Assembly (NCBI GenBank): GCA_018436095.1 | Contig: JAHDMJ010000033.1 | Coordinates: 1 to 51,349 of the forward strand | DNA from: Clostridia bacterium | GTDB taxonomy: Bacteria > Bacillota > Peptococcia > DRI-13 > UBA5745 | DNA length: 51,349 nt | Direction: 5' to 3' | Part shown: piece by piece, positions 17,895 through 25,836 of the stretch | Layout: every line of letters starts with the position of its first letter | How positions within the stretch are numbered: the stretch's first letter is position 1 | Notes under the pieces: model-generated | Seen by the model: only the letters and a program-made list of their open reading frames with translations | Told to the model about the DNA's origin: nothing | Databases searched by the model: none | Translations under genes and position numbers: made by a program

Positions 17895-18584
17895 ATGAAG
17901 ATTATCGGCTTATTGGGCGGTATGAGCTGGGAAAGCACCGTGACTTATTACCAGCTCATCAACGAGAAGGTAAAAAAAGAGCTGGGCGGCCTGCATTCGG
18001 CAAAATGCCTTTTGTACAGCGTGGATTTTCATGAGATCGAGGATTGCCAGGCCCGTGGCGATTGGGCTGAAAGCGGCCGCCTTCTGGGCCAGGCTGCCGT
18101 CAGCTTAGAGAAAGCCGGTGCTGATTTTCTCGTCCTTTGCACCAATACCATGCACAAAGTGGCCGCCGATATTCAGGAGCAAGTGAGTATCCCCCTGCTG
18201 CATATTGCAGAAGTTACTGCCGGAGCTCTGCTGGACAATCAGATCCGTAAGGTAGCCTTGCTTGGCACCAAGTACACTATGGAGCAGGATTTTTATAAGG
18301 CCAGGCTCACTGAAAGGTCTATTGAGGTAATGATTCCCGATGAAACGGAGCGCCGGCAAATCAACGAGGTCATCTTTCGGGAGCTTTGTTTGGGAGAGGT
18401 TCGCCGGGAATCCAAGGAGTTTTTCCTTGGGGTGATCCACCGCTTAACCAGTTTGGGCGCCCAAGGTGTAATCTTGGGCTGCACGGAAATTGGCCTGCTG
18501 ATAAAGCAAGAAGATACGGCTGCGCCCCTGTTTGACACTACCCGCATCCATGCCGAAAAAGCAGTAGACTTGGCGCTGAGTTAA
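17895..18584 (+). CDS. Aspartate/glutamate racemase family protein
   Basis: A 229-residue member of the Asp/Glu racemase family. The N-terminus IGLLGGMSWEST is the glycine-rich family signature. The two catalytic cysteines are visible in LCTNTMHKV and LGCTEIGLL, so the enzyme should be active as a cofactor-independent amino-acid racemase; aspartate is the commonest substrate for this subgroup. The start is ATG 17895 with TAGGAG 8 bases upstream. It probably shares a transcript with cheV, although the two functions are not obviously linked. A strong terminator follows. Confidence 0.9.
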   Translation: MKIIGLLGGMSWESTVTYYQLINEKVKKELGGLHSAKCLLYSVDFHEIEDCQARGDWAESGRLLGQAAVSLEKAGADFLVLCTNTMHKVAADIQEQVSIPLLHIAEVTAGALLDNQIRKVALLGTKYTMEQDFYKARLTERSIEVMIPDETERRQINEVIFRELCLGEVRRESKEFFLGVIHRLTSLGAQGVILGCTEIGLLIKQEDTAAPLFDTTRIHAEKAVDLALS

Positions 18585-18603
18585 TCCTCATACTACATAG
18601 CAT

Positions 18604-18645
18604 AAAAAAACGGCGAAGCTTTTAAACAAGCCCCGCCGTTTTTTA
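18604..18645. terminator. Bidirectional intrinsic terminator
   Basis: AAAAAACGGCG pairs with CGCCGTTTTTT around an inner GAAGCTTTT/AAG region. It ends both the racemase gene (+) and the thioesterase gene (-). Confidence 0.85.
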
Positions 18646-18676
18646 TGCTGATTTATGACCGCTTTTATTGCCGGTT

Positions 18677-19132
18677 TTATTCTGCTTCGCTGTTTTCTTC
18701 TCCCCAGTAGCAAAGCAGCTCATAAAACTGTGGAATAGCTTTTTTCATGGAAACCGGCCGGCCTTCCCGATTCAAAAAGCAATGATAGCTCTCTCCTTCA
18801 AAACGCAAAATACCGCTGGCTTTGTCCTCCATCTTGTAGGCCAACGTCATTCTGGTTCGGGAATATCGACTGATGGTGCTATAAATATTGACTACATCGT
18901 CATAACGCACCATAGATTTATAGGTACAGGAAAGGCCCAAAACAGGAAACATAACTCCCTCTTCCTCCACCCGTTTATAGCTGAATCCCACCTGGTCCAA
19001 AAGATGCACCCTGGCTTCTTCCATCCAGCGGACATAATTGGAATGGTGGATGATGCCCATTTGATCCGTTTCATAATAATGAGCCTTCCTTTCGTAAGGC
19101 GTCAGCAACGGTCTTTCCTTGCCATATTGCAT
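18677..19132 (-). CDS. Acyl-CoA thioesterase, YbgC/4-hydroxybenzoyl-CoA type hotdog fold
   Basis: A 151-residue single hotdog-fold protein. The segment YETDQMGIIHHSNYVRWMEEAR carries the family active-site Asp in the D-x-M-G-I-x-H-H context and is diagnostic for the YbgC/FcbC group, which hydrolyses acyl-CoA thioesters. Length is normal and no domain is missing. It is divergent from the MFS gene at 19276, with a large inverted repeat between them. The physiological substrate cannot be read from sequence. Confidence 0.9.
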   Translation of the reverse strand: MQYGKERPLLTPYERKAHYYETDQMGIIHHSNYVRWMEEARVHLLDQVGFSYKRVEEEGVMFPVLGLSCTYKSMVRYDDVVNIYSTISRYSRTRMTLAYKMEDKASGILRFEGESYHCFLNREGRPVSMKKAIPQFYELLCYWGEENSEAE

Positions 19133-19151
19133 TTAACCATTCATCCCCTTT

Positions 19152-19211
19152 ACGCATTAGAGGGAAAGAAAAATTTCTACACTCGAAATTTTTCTTTCTA
19201 TGCGTTATAAT
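19152..19211. promoter_or_regulatory. Large inverted repeat abutting a TATAAT box in the thioesterase/MFS divergent region
   Basis: GAAAGAAAAATTT (19164-19176) and AAATTTTTCTTTC (19186-19198) are perfect 13-bp arms around a 9-base loop. Outside them ACGCAT (19152) and ATGCGT (19200) pair as well. A perfect TATAAT follows at 19206-19211. The arm occupies the place of the -35 element, so this may be an operator for the MFS gene. Confidence 0.55.
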
Positions 19212-19275
19212 CATATTTACCTCTTGCTTGTCTTCGCCGGGGGTACCGCGGCAAATACTGAAAAAGGCGGATTAT

Positions 19276-20532
19276 ATGTCGGACACCTTTGACCAACAAC
19301 CCCAGCAAAACTGGAAAAAAACCGCAGGCATTTTTATTGCCAGCCAAGCCCTTTCCCTATTTGGCACCTCTTTAGTCCAATATGCCATAAGCTGGCATAT
19401 TGCCCTGATTACTAAATCAGGTCTTGATATGACTCTAGCTATCATATGCGGCTTTTTGCCAACCTTTTTTATGTCCCCCTTCGGCGGTGTTTGGGCGGAC
19501 CGTTATAACCGCAAGCACCTGATTATGCTGGCCGATGGCTCTATCGCTTTCTTTACCCTGGTCTTAGCCATACTCTTTATGATGGGCCATAACCAAATCT
19601 GGCTGCTCTTTGTAGCTTTGGGCCTGCGGGCCGTAGGCTCAGCCGTCCAAAACCCCTGCGTGGGCGCTATGCTGCCGGATATTGTGCCGCCGGATCAGCT
19701 AACCAGAGTCAACGGCATCAACGGCAGCGTCCAGTCCATGATTTTTCTGCTTTCGCCTATGTTAAGCGCCGCGTTATTAAGCGTGGCTCCGGTTCACGCC
19801 GTCTTCTTTGTGGATGTGCTCACCGCTGCCGCCGCCATCATTGTCATGCTGTTCTTTTTGCAGCTACCTAAGACCAAGAAAACCCCGGCTGCCACAACGC
19901 CTTCCAAAGGGGCCGATTATTTTGGCGATCTCAAAAAAGGTTTTTCTTACATTGCCAGAAACCCTTATCTGCGGGCATTTTTTATCCTGATGGCTATTTT
20001 CAATCTGCTGGCTGCTCCCGCTGCCTTTCTTACCCCGCTGCAGGTAGCCCGTACCTTTGGTGATGACGTCTGGCGGCTCAGCGCCACCGAAATATCCTTC
20101 TCCATCGGCATGATGGCCGGAGGGCTGATCATCGCTTCCTGGGGGGGCCTGTCCAATCGAGTCCATACTATGTTTGGCGGCAGCCTCATCATGTCTTTTT
20201 GCACCATCGTTTTAGGTATTCCCCCAAATTTCTGGGTCTATTTAACCATGATGTCCCTCATCGGCTTGTCCATGCCCTTCTTTAATACACCGGCCACCGT
20301 ACTGCTGCAGGAGCAGGTGGAGCCGGAATACATGGGCCGGATTTTTGGCGTCCTCACCATGGTGAGCAGCGTGATGATGCCGGCGGGCATGCTGATTTTC
20401 GGCCCTTTGGCGGATATTGTGCCTATCGAGTGGCTCTTGATCCTGACGGGTTTTGGCATGCTGATTCTGTCTTTTGTTTTGTTGAAAAACAAGGCTCTCG
20501 TGAAAGCCGGCATAAAACAAAACCCGGCTTAA
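19276..20532 (+). CDS. Major facilitator superfamily exporter (MefA-like)
   Basis: A 418-residue permease with about 12 predicted helices. The loop between helices 2 and 3, GGVWADRYNRKHLI, is the MFS signature motif. The overall pattern resembles the MefA/DHA3-type drug efflux branch. A TTG 16 codons upstream has no good ribosome binding site; AAAGG stands 8 bases before ATG 19276, so I start there. It has its own promoter in the inverted-repeat region and converges on the DUF1330 gene with a four-base overlap of stop codons. Substrate unknown. Confidence 0.88.
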   Translation: MSDTFDQQPQQNWKKTAGIFIASQALSLFGTSLVQYAISWHIALITKSGLDMTLAIICGFLPTFFMSPFGGVWADRYNRKHLIMLADGSIAFFTLVLAILFMMGHNQIWLLFVALGLRAVGSAVQNPCVGAMLPDIVPPDQLTRVNGINGSVQSMIFLLSPMLSAALLSVAPVHAVFFVDVLTAAAAIIVMLFFLQLPKTKKTPAATTPSKGADYFGDLKKGFSYIARNPYLRAFFILMAIFNLLAAPAAFLTPLQVARTFGDDVWRLSATEISFSIGMMAGGLIIASWGGLSNRVHTMFGGSLIMSFCTIVLGIPPNFWVYLTMMSLIGLSMPFFNTPATVLLQEQVEPEYMGRIFGVLTMVSSVMMPAGMLIFGPLADIVPIEWLLILTGFGMLILSFVLLKNKALVKAGIKQNPA

Positions 20533-20825
20533 ACGCCCTCCACCAGGATCCCTTTGCTGGTGACGGACTGAGTTCTCAAGTCTTTGATCTCCGCATACTC
20601 TTTGGAATGGTACCAGACATCAAAAGCTTCTCTATCTTTAAAACGCAGCACCAGCACTTTATCAGGGTGCCAGCCGCCAAAAACCTCTTGTATTTGGTTG
20701 GTACGCACCAAATACTCTCCGCCGTATTGCTCCACGATGGGTTTTACTTTTCGCACATACTCCTGATAGATTTCCAATTTGTCCGGTTGATCCATATCGA
20801 TGGTCACAATAAAATAGCAGCTCAT
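20529..20825 (-). CDS. DUF1330 domain protein
   Basis: A 98-residue small ferredoxin-like-fold protein. The start YFIVTIDMDQPDKLEIYQEY, the central GGEYLVR, and VLRFKDREAFDVWYHSKEY match the DUF1330 (dimeric alpha-beta barrel) pattern. Function in the family is unknown. Its stop overlaps the MFS stop by four bases on the other strand. A good GGGAGG-type site precedes the ATG. Confidence 0.85.
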   Translation of the reverse strand: MSCYFIVTIDMDQPDKLEIYQEYVRKVKPIVEQYGGEYLVRTNQIQEVFGGWHPDKVLVLRFKDREAFDVWYHSKEYAEIKDLRTQSVTSKGILVEGV

Positions 20826-20920
20826 TAGCTTCCCTCCCTATTAAGATAATTCAATATTAACCCATAAATCCCTTTTTTGATAGATTAGATAAAATACAAT
20901 CACCGAAAGGAGGCATCATC

Positions 20921-21286
20921 ATGCAGGTTAAAATCGATAAGAATGGGCCGTCGTCTGTGGCTATTATCACGGACCCGGAGCTTTCCATTCAAAATACCCA
21001 AGACGCCCTGGACCTAATGGTGGAAATTAAGCATACTTATGATTGCCATAAAATGATCCTGCCGAAAGAAAAACTGCCGGAAGCCTTTTTTCAGCTAAGT
21101 ACAGGCTTGGCAGGGGAAATACTGCAAAAATACACCAACTATGACATGAAATTAGCCATAGTTGGCAGCTTTGATATGTACGACAGCAAAAGTCTGGAGG
21201 ATTTTATCCGGGAATCCAACCGGGGTAACCAAGTCTATTTTTTACCGGACGTGGATATTGCTCTGCAAGTTCTGCATAATCATTAA
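20921..21286 (+). CDS. DUF4180 domain protein
   Basis: A 121-residue soluble protein. The features YDCHKMILPKEKLPEAFFQLSTGLAGEILQKYTNY and KLAIVGSFDMYDSKSLEDFIRESNRGNQVYF (read as separated motifs) fit the DUF4180 family, which has no established role. AAAGGAGG stands 8 bases before the ATG. Its stop overlaps the ytaF stop by four bases on the opposite strand. Confidence 0.82.
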   Translation: MQVKIDKNGPSSVAIITDPELSIQNTQDALDLMVEIKHTYDCHKMILPKEKLPEAFFQLSTGLAGEILQKYTNYDMKLAIVGSFDMYDSKSLEDFIRESNRGNQVYFLPDVDIALQVLHNH

Positions 21287-21927
21287 TGTATTCTCTGGAT
21301 AGCCAGCAGAATCAGCAAAGCTCCCCCCAGCCAGGACAGGTCCAGCTTCAGCTTTTCCGTGGCTTTCCTGCCAAAGAAGCACCCTCCCATAATAGCAATC
21401 ATACCTACCACAAAAGAAAGAATCAGCGTCATCAAGATATTCATGTCCGCCAAACCGGCGCCGAAGCCTACGGCGAATCCATCCAGGGAAAGGGCAATAG
21501 CCAAAGAAATCGCTTCTTTGATGGAAAGGGTTTTAGAGGCATCAAGATCGGCGCTGGCAGGATCAGCATAGACCTGGAGGATAAAGCACAGATGAAAAGC
21601 GGAAAAGCTTATACTGCGGTTGATCCATTTATTATTGCGAATGATGGTTTTGATGGCGCTATCACCCAATTTTACCACGCCCAGAAGAACCAAAATAGCA
21701 AAACAAATGGATTTCGACACCCAAGGATCAATATAATTTCGTACCATAGAACCAATCAATAAAGAAAAAATCAATACGCTGCTGCAAATCCCGTTGATCA
21801 CCAAAGCCGAGGTCAACGGGATTTTTATTTTGTCTGTGCCATAAGCAAAGCTGGCTACAAAAGCGTCGGTGGATACTGCCGTAACCAGCAGCATAGCTGC
21901 AATAAGCTTCATTCCTATATTAATCAA
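21283..21927 (-). CDS. ytaF: Sporulation membrane protein YtaF
   Basis: A 214-residue membrane protein with about six helices, made of two similar halves, each with an Asp-containing motif: STDAFVASFAYG near residue 19 and SLDGFAVGFGAGL near residue 145. This is the MntP-like fold of YtaF, associated with sporulation in Bacillota. The start is a TTG at 21927 behind GGGGCGG; an ATG at codon 6 is an alternative. This gene is the main hint that the organism forms spores. Confidence 0.88.
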   Translation of the reverse strand: MINIGMKLIAAMLLVTAVSTDAFVASFAYGTDKIKIPLTSALVINGICSSVLIFSLLIGSMVRNYIDPWVSKSICFAILVLLGVVKLGDSAIKTIIRNNKWINRSISFSAFHLCFILQVYADPASADLDASKTLSIKEAISLAIALSLDGFAVGFGAGLADMNILMTLILSFVVGMIAIMGGCFFGRKATEKLKLDLSWLGGALLILLAIQRIH

Positions 21928-22032
21928 TATATCACCGCCCCTGCTTTTTCTTTACACCACTCCCATCCTATTCGCCTCCCCTTTGATCTGTGCTTTGTCT
22001 GCCGGTGCCGACCCTAAAGAAGGCACTGGCCC

Positions 22033-22075
22033 GGGCTTGGGCTGGGCTTGGGTGGATGGACTTGGGTGGCTGGGG
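22033..22075 (+). repeat. G-quadruplex-forming G-rich tract
   Basis: Four GGG tracts with loops of 3, 2 and 3 bases (22033-22052) meet the classical quadruplex rule; two more G-tracts follow to 22075. It lies just left of repeat cassette B in a gene-free region. Confidence 0.65.
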
Positions 22076-22078
22076 AGT

Positions 22079-22535
22079 TGTGCAGGTTTGTAGGGACTCC
22101 GGGGCCAGGGCAGGACATAAAATAAGCCAAAAATGCAAATTTAAAGTGGGCCGTTTCTCTATGGTAGTGGGAAATTCCCATGTGACAGTGTTTCTTCCTG
22201 CGACGAAACAATATATATAGAGCAAAGGCCTATCCCTAATGGAAAGAAATGGGTACCCCCCCCACCGGCAGGGGGTGGTTGGCTTATTGAGGTCCCCCCT
22301 CTGTGCAAAATTGCAAGTTTGTCTTCGTCTAGAGACCCTTATCAGCGGGAATGTTAGAAAGCTTAAGCATTTTTTGCAGTTTGGTAGTGAATTCATTTCT
22401 GCCAGGACACTAGATACAGCCAAGGCCTACATTTCTACTTATTTTTTGAGCCGCCATAACTCTAAGGGGTGTCTACAAACCTGCATTTTTGCTCAACTGG
22501 CGCCCTTACTGGATACAAACCTGCATTTTTGCACA
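22079..22535. repeat. Intergenic repeat cassette B
   Basis: Forward motif copies lie at 22079-22095 (half copy, TGCAGGTTTGTAG), 22126-22143 and 22302-22323. Inverted copies lie at 22475-22495 and 22515-22535, 40 bases apart, separated by a 19-base spacer. The rightmost copy ends TTTTTGCACA. The words TTTAAAGTGGGCCG (22140-22153) and ACACTAGATACAGCCAA (22407-22423) recur exactly in cassette C, 16 kb away. No gene is supported between 21928 and 22757. Confidence 0.72.
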
Positions 22536-22757
22536 CAAAATGTCCGCACCGCCAGAGGACAAAGCCTGCAGACCGGACAAAAGCGAATTCCGGGTCTAGC
22601 TTGGCATGCAAATCTGATCATTAGCGGCTTTTCTCAATGTATCTGTATGGTTTAATTTTGCGGGGATTTAGTCTACAGTTTGCAGATTTGCAAAAGTATG
22701 GCGCATACCGCAAAAAAAAACTGCCGCAAATTTTGCAGCAGCCCCTAGTCTATAAGA

Positions 22758-22970
22758 TTACAAAATTCCAAAGAAAGTTTTCAATAAAAGCAATGCCCCT
22801 AAGATAATCAGCGGTATACCCATAAAACTTCCGATTAAAGTTATGGTCAGTATTACGCCTAAAATAATGGTAACTATGGCCGCCACAATTGAAATCACAG
22901 CGCCCATCAGCCCGAAAAGAAAGCTGATTAACCCCCAAATTAATTGAAAAGGCCATAATAGAATTCCCAT
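22758..22970 (-). CDS. Small hydrophobic membrane protein, unknown function
   Basis: A 70-residue protein made almost wholly of two hydrophobic helices rich in Ile, Leu, Gly and Phe, with hardly any charged residues. AAAGGAGG stands 7 bases before the ATG, as strong a ribosome binding site as any in the window, which argues that it is real. It lies downstream of the EAL-like gene on the same strand but 150 bases away. No family is recognised. Homologous small membrane proteins of Bacillota are usually annotated as hypothetical. Confidence 0.7.
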   Translation of the reverse strand: MGILLWPFQLIWGLISFLFGLMGAVISIVAAIVTIILGVILTITLIGSFMGIPLIILGALLLLKTFFGIL

Positions 22971-23078
22971 AACTAATCCTCCTTTGAATGATTACTGCTA
23001 TAATCTATAGTAGCAAATAATTCAGTCATACGGATTAAAGAAATATTAAAATATAGTTATGATTCTATTAGTCTTCAA

Positions 23079-23114
23079 GGTTAGGGTTAGGCGTAGGCTG
23101 TAGGGGTAGGCGTG
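23079..23114 (+). repeat. Short TTAGGG/TAGGCG hexamer-like repeat
   Basis: About six imperfect hexamers of the kind TTAGGG, TTAGGC, GTAGGC and GGTAGG lie directly after the stop codon of the EAL-like gene. It is another short low-complexity hexamer tract. Confidence 0.5.
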
Positions 23115-23123
23115 GAATCACAC

Positions 23124-25769
23124 TTAGCTGCGCCGGTTATCCATTTTGCGTTTATAATCCCAAAACTGGTCTAAAGGTATGGGGCGGGTCAGGAAATTGC
23201 CTTGAAGTACGTGACAGCCCAATTCCGTCAGTAACTCTAATTTCTCCCGGGAATCGATGCGGTCTGCTTCCAGGCGGAAATTCATTTGATCGCAAAGGCC
23301 TTTTAAGCCAAAAAGCAACTTTCTCTTTTTTTCATTATCCAAAGCATCCACAACCAGCTTTTCCGCTACAACTATAGCCTCCAGTTCTACCTCGCTAAAG
23401 AGCTCCAGCGGATAATTGGAGTCTCCCACATCCTTCAGGGCCACACGGAATCCGGCGGCGGCCAGTTCTCTCAATGCCTGATAGACCTGCTGGTCCTGGC
23501 TTGTCTGCCAACGATAGACCAAATCAAGGCGGAATATCTCCGGCGGAATATTATAGCTCTTTACCGCAGCAATGTACCAACTGCTAAAATCGGCGCAGAC
23601 CACGCTCTCGGTAAAGACAGGAACCACAATTTCAAAGGTTTTGCCGGCTTCCACCCTTTCCTGGGGCTTGCAGAGGCAAAGACTTTCAAATATGTACCGA
23701 TCCAGCATATAAAGCTTGTTTTTTTGGGTCAGAGAAGCAACCAGCTCTTCGGGATATATCCTGTCTCTAATAGGATGACGGTAAGAAATGGATACTTCCG
23801 CCCCTACCACAGTGTTTTGATTGAGCCCATACCGGGGCTGCAAAGAAAGAGTAAGGCCGCTGAGGTAGATTTCACTTCGGATCTGTTCATCGGTATATTC
23901 CTGGACTTCAGCGGAACCGGTATGGTCTTTACCGGTATCGGCTAAAGTGTCGATCCAGCTCATCAATGGCCCCACACCCTCAGCTTTAGCCTGGGTGTCA
24001 GCCTGAGCATAGTTGTTTTCGTCAGTTTCGCTCAATTTTGCCGCTTCCTCTTCTTCAGCCTGCATACGGGCCAATTCCGCTGCCTCTGCCGCTGCTTCTT
24101 CTTCGGCTTGCATCCGGGCCAATTCCGCTGCCTCTGTTGCCGCTTCTTCTTCGGCCTGCATCCGGGCCAATTCCGCTGCTTCTGCCGCTGCTTCTTCTTC
24201 GGCTTGCCTGTAAGCCAATTCCGCCGCTTCCGCCGCCGCTGCTTCTTCTTCAGCCTGCATCCGGGCCAATTCTGCCGCTTCCGCTGCCGCTGCTTCTTCT
24301 TCAGCTTGCATCCGGGCCAATTCCGCCGCTTCCGCCGCCGCTGCTTCTTCTTCAGCCTGCATCCGGGCCAATTCCGCCGCTTCCGCCGCCGCTGCTTCTT
24401 CTTCAGCTTGCATCCGGGCCAATTCTGCCGCTTCCGCCGCCGCTGCTTCTTCTTCGGCTTGCATCCGGGCCAATTCCGCCGCTTCCGCTGCCGCTGCTTC
24501 TTCTTCGGCTTGCATCCGGGCCAATTCCGCTGCCTCTGCTGCCGCTTCTTCTTCGGCTTGCATCCGGGCCAATTCTGCCGCTTCCGCTGCCGCTGCTTCT
24601 TCTTCGGCTTGCATCCGGGCCAATTCTGCCGCCTCTGCTGCCGCTGCTTCTTCTTCGGCTTGCATCCGGGCCAATTCTGCCGCCTCTGCTTTCGCTGCTT
24701 TTTCGGCTTGCTTGCGGGCTGCTGCCGCTTCTTTCTTCTTTTCTTTCCCGTCTTGCTTCTGAGGTTTTTTCTTCTTAGCCCCCTGTATGACGAAGCCGCC
24801 TACGATAAGTGCGGACAGCAAGACCACTGCGATTAATAAAATGGTCTGCCCCTGCTTGCCGTTGTTGTCCTGATTCTGGCTGCCGGCAGCAGTTTCCTGC
24901 TCAGCCTTAGCCCCGGTCTCTTCCTCAGCTTTAGACCTGTTTTCTTCTTCCTGGGCTTTTGCCTCAAGGGCGGCCTTTTCTTCCGCCTCAGTCATGGCCT
25001 GCAAAGCTTTAGGAGCTTCACCAAAATACTTGACATAAAGGTTATCCAAAAAATCGGGGTTTTCCTCATAAGCCTTATTTAATACCCGGTTAATATGATC
25101 GATGAAGATTTTGCCCCATTCATTGACGGCAATGTGCAGCGGCGTCTCCGCATAGCGGGCGATGATCTTTAAATCCGCCTGCTCTACGGTGCTGCCATAG
25201 ATTAAACCGTCAATCTCGCCGAGGGCCAAAGCTTCTTTGATTTCTTCCAGAGTATTATAAACCACATATTCTACGGTAAAACCATGTTCTTCTTGGTATT
25301 CGTCAAACAAATCATTTTGCATATCGCCAACGATGGTGCCGACCCGCATACCGTCAAATTTAGCGAAATCTTCATAATAGACGGATTGATCCAAGCCGGT
25401 ATAAAAAATCCCGTATTCAACGCCAACAGGCTTTTCGGAATAAGTGAAAAAACGGGCCCGGTATTTGCTGTGATAAGGGCTTTGAACGGAAACAATGGCA
25501 AAACCCTTACGCATATTCTCCAGGAAAGTGCCCCTTGTAAATTTAACGGGTACGAAATTCCAATGGGGATTGCCCACTGCCAACATATCCAGGATTTCAC
25601 CGGCATATCCCGTAATGCGTTCCTCTTCGCCGATAGTAATATAATTGTCGTAATCAAAATAGCCGATTTTAATATCCAGAGCCGCCTCTGCCTGCGCCCC
25701 CCCAAAACTAAGCAGCAATATAACCATTAATACTGCAGAAGAAAATCTCCACAGTTTTTTTATCATCAT
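23124..25769 (-). CDS. Transmembrane protein: periplasmic substrate-binding domain, long helical repeat, degenerate EAL domain
   Basis: An 881-residue protein. A signal peptide (1-30) is followed by a family-3 solute-binding domain (about 31-255: IGYFDYDNYITIGEEERITGYAGEI ... GEIDGLIYG, quoted in parts). A transmembrane helix at 309-330 and a basic stretch follow. Residues about 360-580 hold 13 copies of a 16-17-residue unit, EAAELARMQAEEEAAA. The C-terminus (about 620-875) is an EAL-type domain: QPRYGLNQNTVVGAEV ... YRHP at the start and LTELGCHVLQGNF near the end. Its EAL signature is EVS and the DDFG-type motif is KDVG, so c-di-GMP hydrolysis is unlikely and ligand binding more so. Probably an envelope sensor relaying a small-molecule signal to a cytoplasmic EAL-like module. 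Confidence 0.8.
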   Translation of the reverse strand: MMIKKLWRFSSAVLMVILLLSFGGAQAEAALDIKIGYFDYDNYITIGEEERITGYAGEILDMLAVGNPHWNFVPVKFTRGTFLENMRKGFAIVSVQSPYHSKYRARFFTYSEKPVGVEYGIFYTGLDQSVYYEDFAKFDGMRVGTIVGDMQNDLFDEYQEEHGFTVEYVVYNTLEEIKEALALGEIDGLIYGSTVEQADLKIIARYAETPLHIAVNEWGKIFIDHINRVLNKAYEENPDFLDNLYVKYFGEAPKALQAMTEAEEKAALEAKAQEEENRSKAEEETGAKAEQETAAGSQNQDNNGKQGQTILLIAVVLLSALIVGGFVIQGAKKKKPQKQDGKEKKKEAAAARKQAEKAAKAEAAELARMQAEEEAAAAEAAELARMQAEEEAAAAEAAELARMQAEEEAAAEAAELARMQAEEEAAAAEAAELARMQAEEEAAAAEAAELARMQAEEEAAAAEAAELARMQAEEEAAAAEAAELARMQAEEEAAAAEAAELARMQAEEEAAAAEAAELAYRQAEEEAAAEAAELARMQAEEEAATEAAELARMQAEEEAAAEAAELARMQAEEEEAAKLSETDENNYAQADTQAKAEGVGPLMSWIDTLADTGKDHTGSAEVQEYTDEQIRSEIYLSGLTLSLQPRYGLNQNTVVGAEVSISYRHPIRDRIYPEELVASLTQKNKLYMLDRYIFESLCLCKPQERVEAGKTFEIVVPVFTESVVCADFSSWYIAAVKSYNIPPEIFRLDLVYRWQTSQDQQVYQALRELAAAGFRVALKDVGDSNYPLELFSEVELEAIVVAEKLVVDALDNEKKRKLLFGLKGLCDQMNFRLEADRIDSREKLELLTELGCHVLQGNFLTRPIPLDQFWDYKRKMDNRRS
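24040..24700. repeat. Minisatellite of 13 units of 48-51 bp in the coding sequence
   Basis: The plus-strand phrase GCATCCGGGCCAATTC recurs 12 times with one variant (GCCTGTAAGCCAATTC near 24205), spaced 48 or 51 bases. Period differences are whole codons, so the frame is kept. Units encode the EAAELARMQAEEE helix of the minus-strand gene. Confidence 0.92.
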
Positions 25770-25836
25770 GCCAGCCCCCGTTTAACTAAAGGATTATGTA
25801 ATATTATAGTGGATTTAGGCCTAAAAAGCCATACCT

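Noticed and set aside
23079-23114. Telomere-like TTAGGG repeats
   Set aside because: Only about six imperfect units within a circular-type bacterial gene context, directly after a stop codon; better seen as slippage.
24038-24836. Long plus-strand frames across the minisatellite
   Set aside because: Antisense shadows of the 51-bp repeats in the minus-strand receptor gene; they lack starts with ribosome binding sites.
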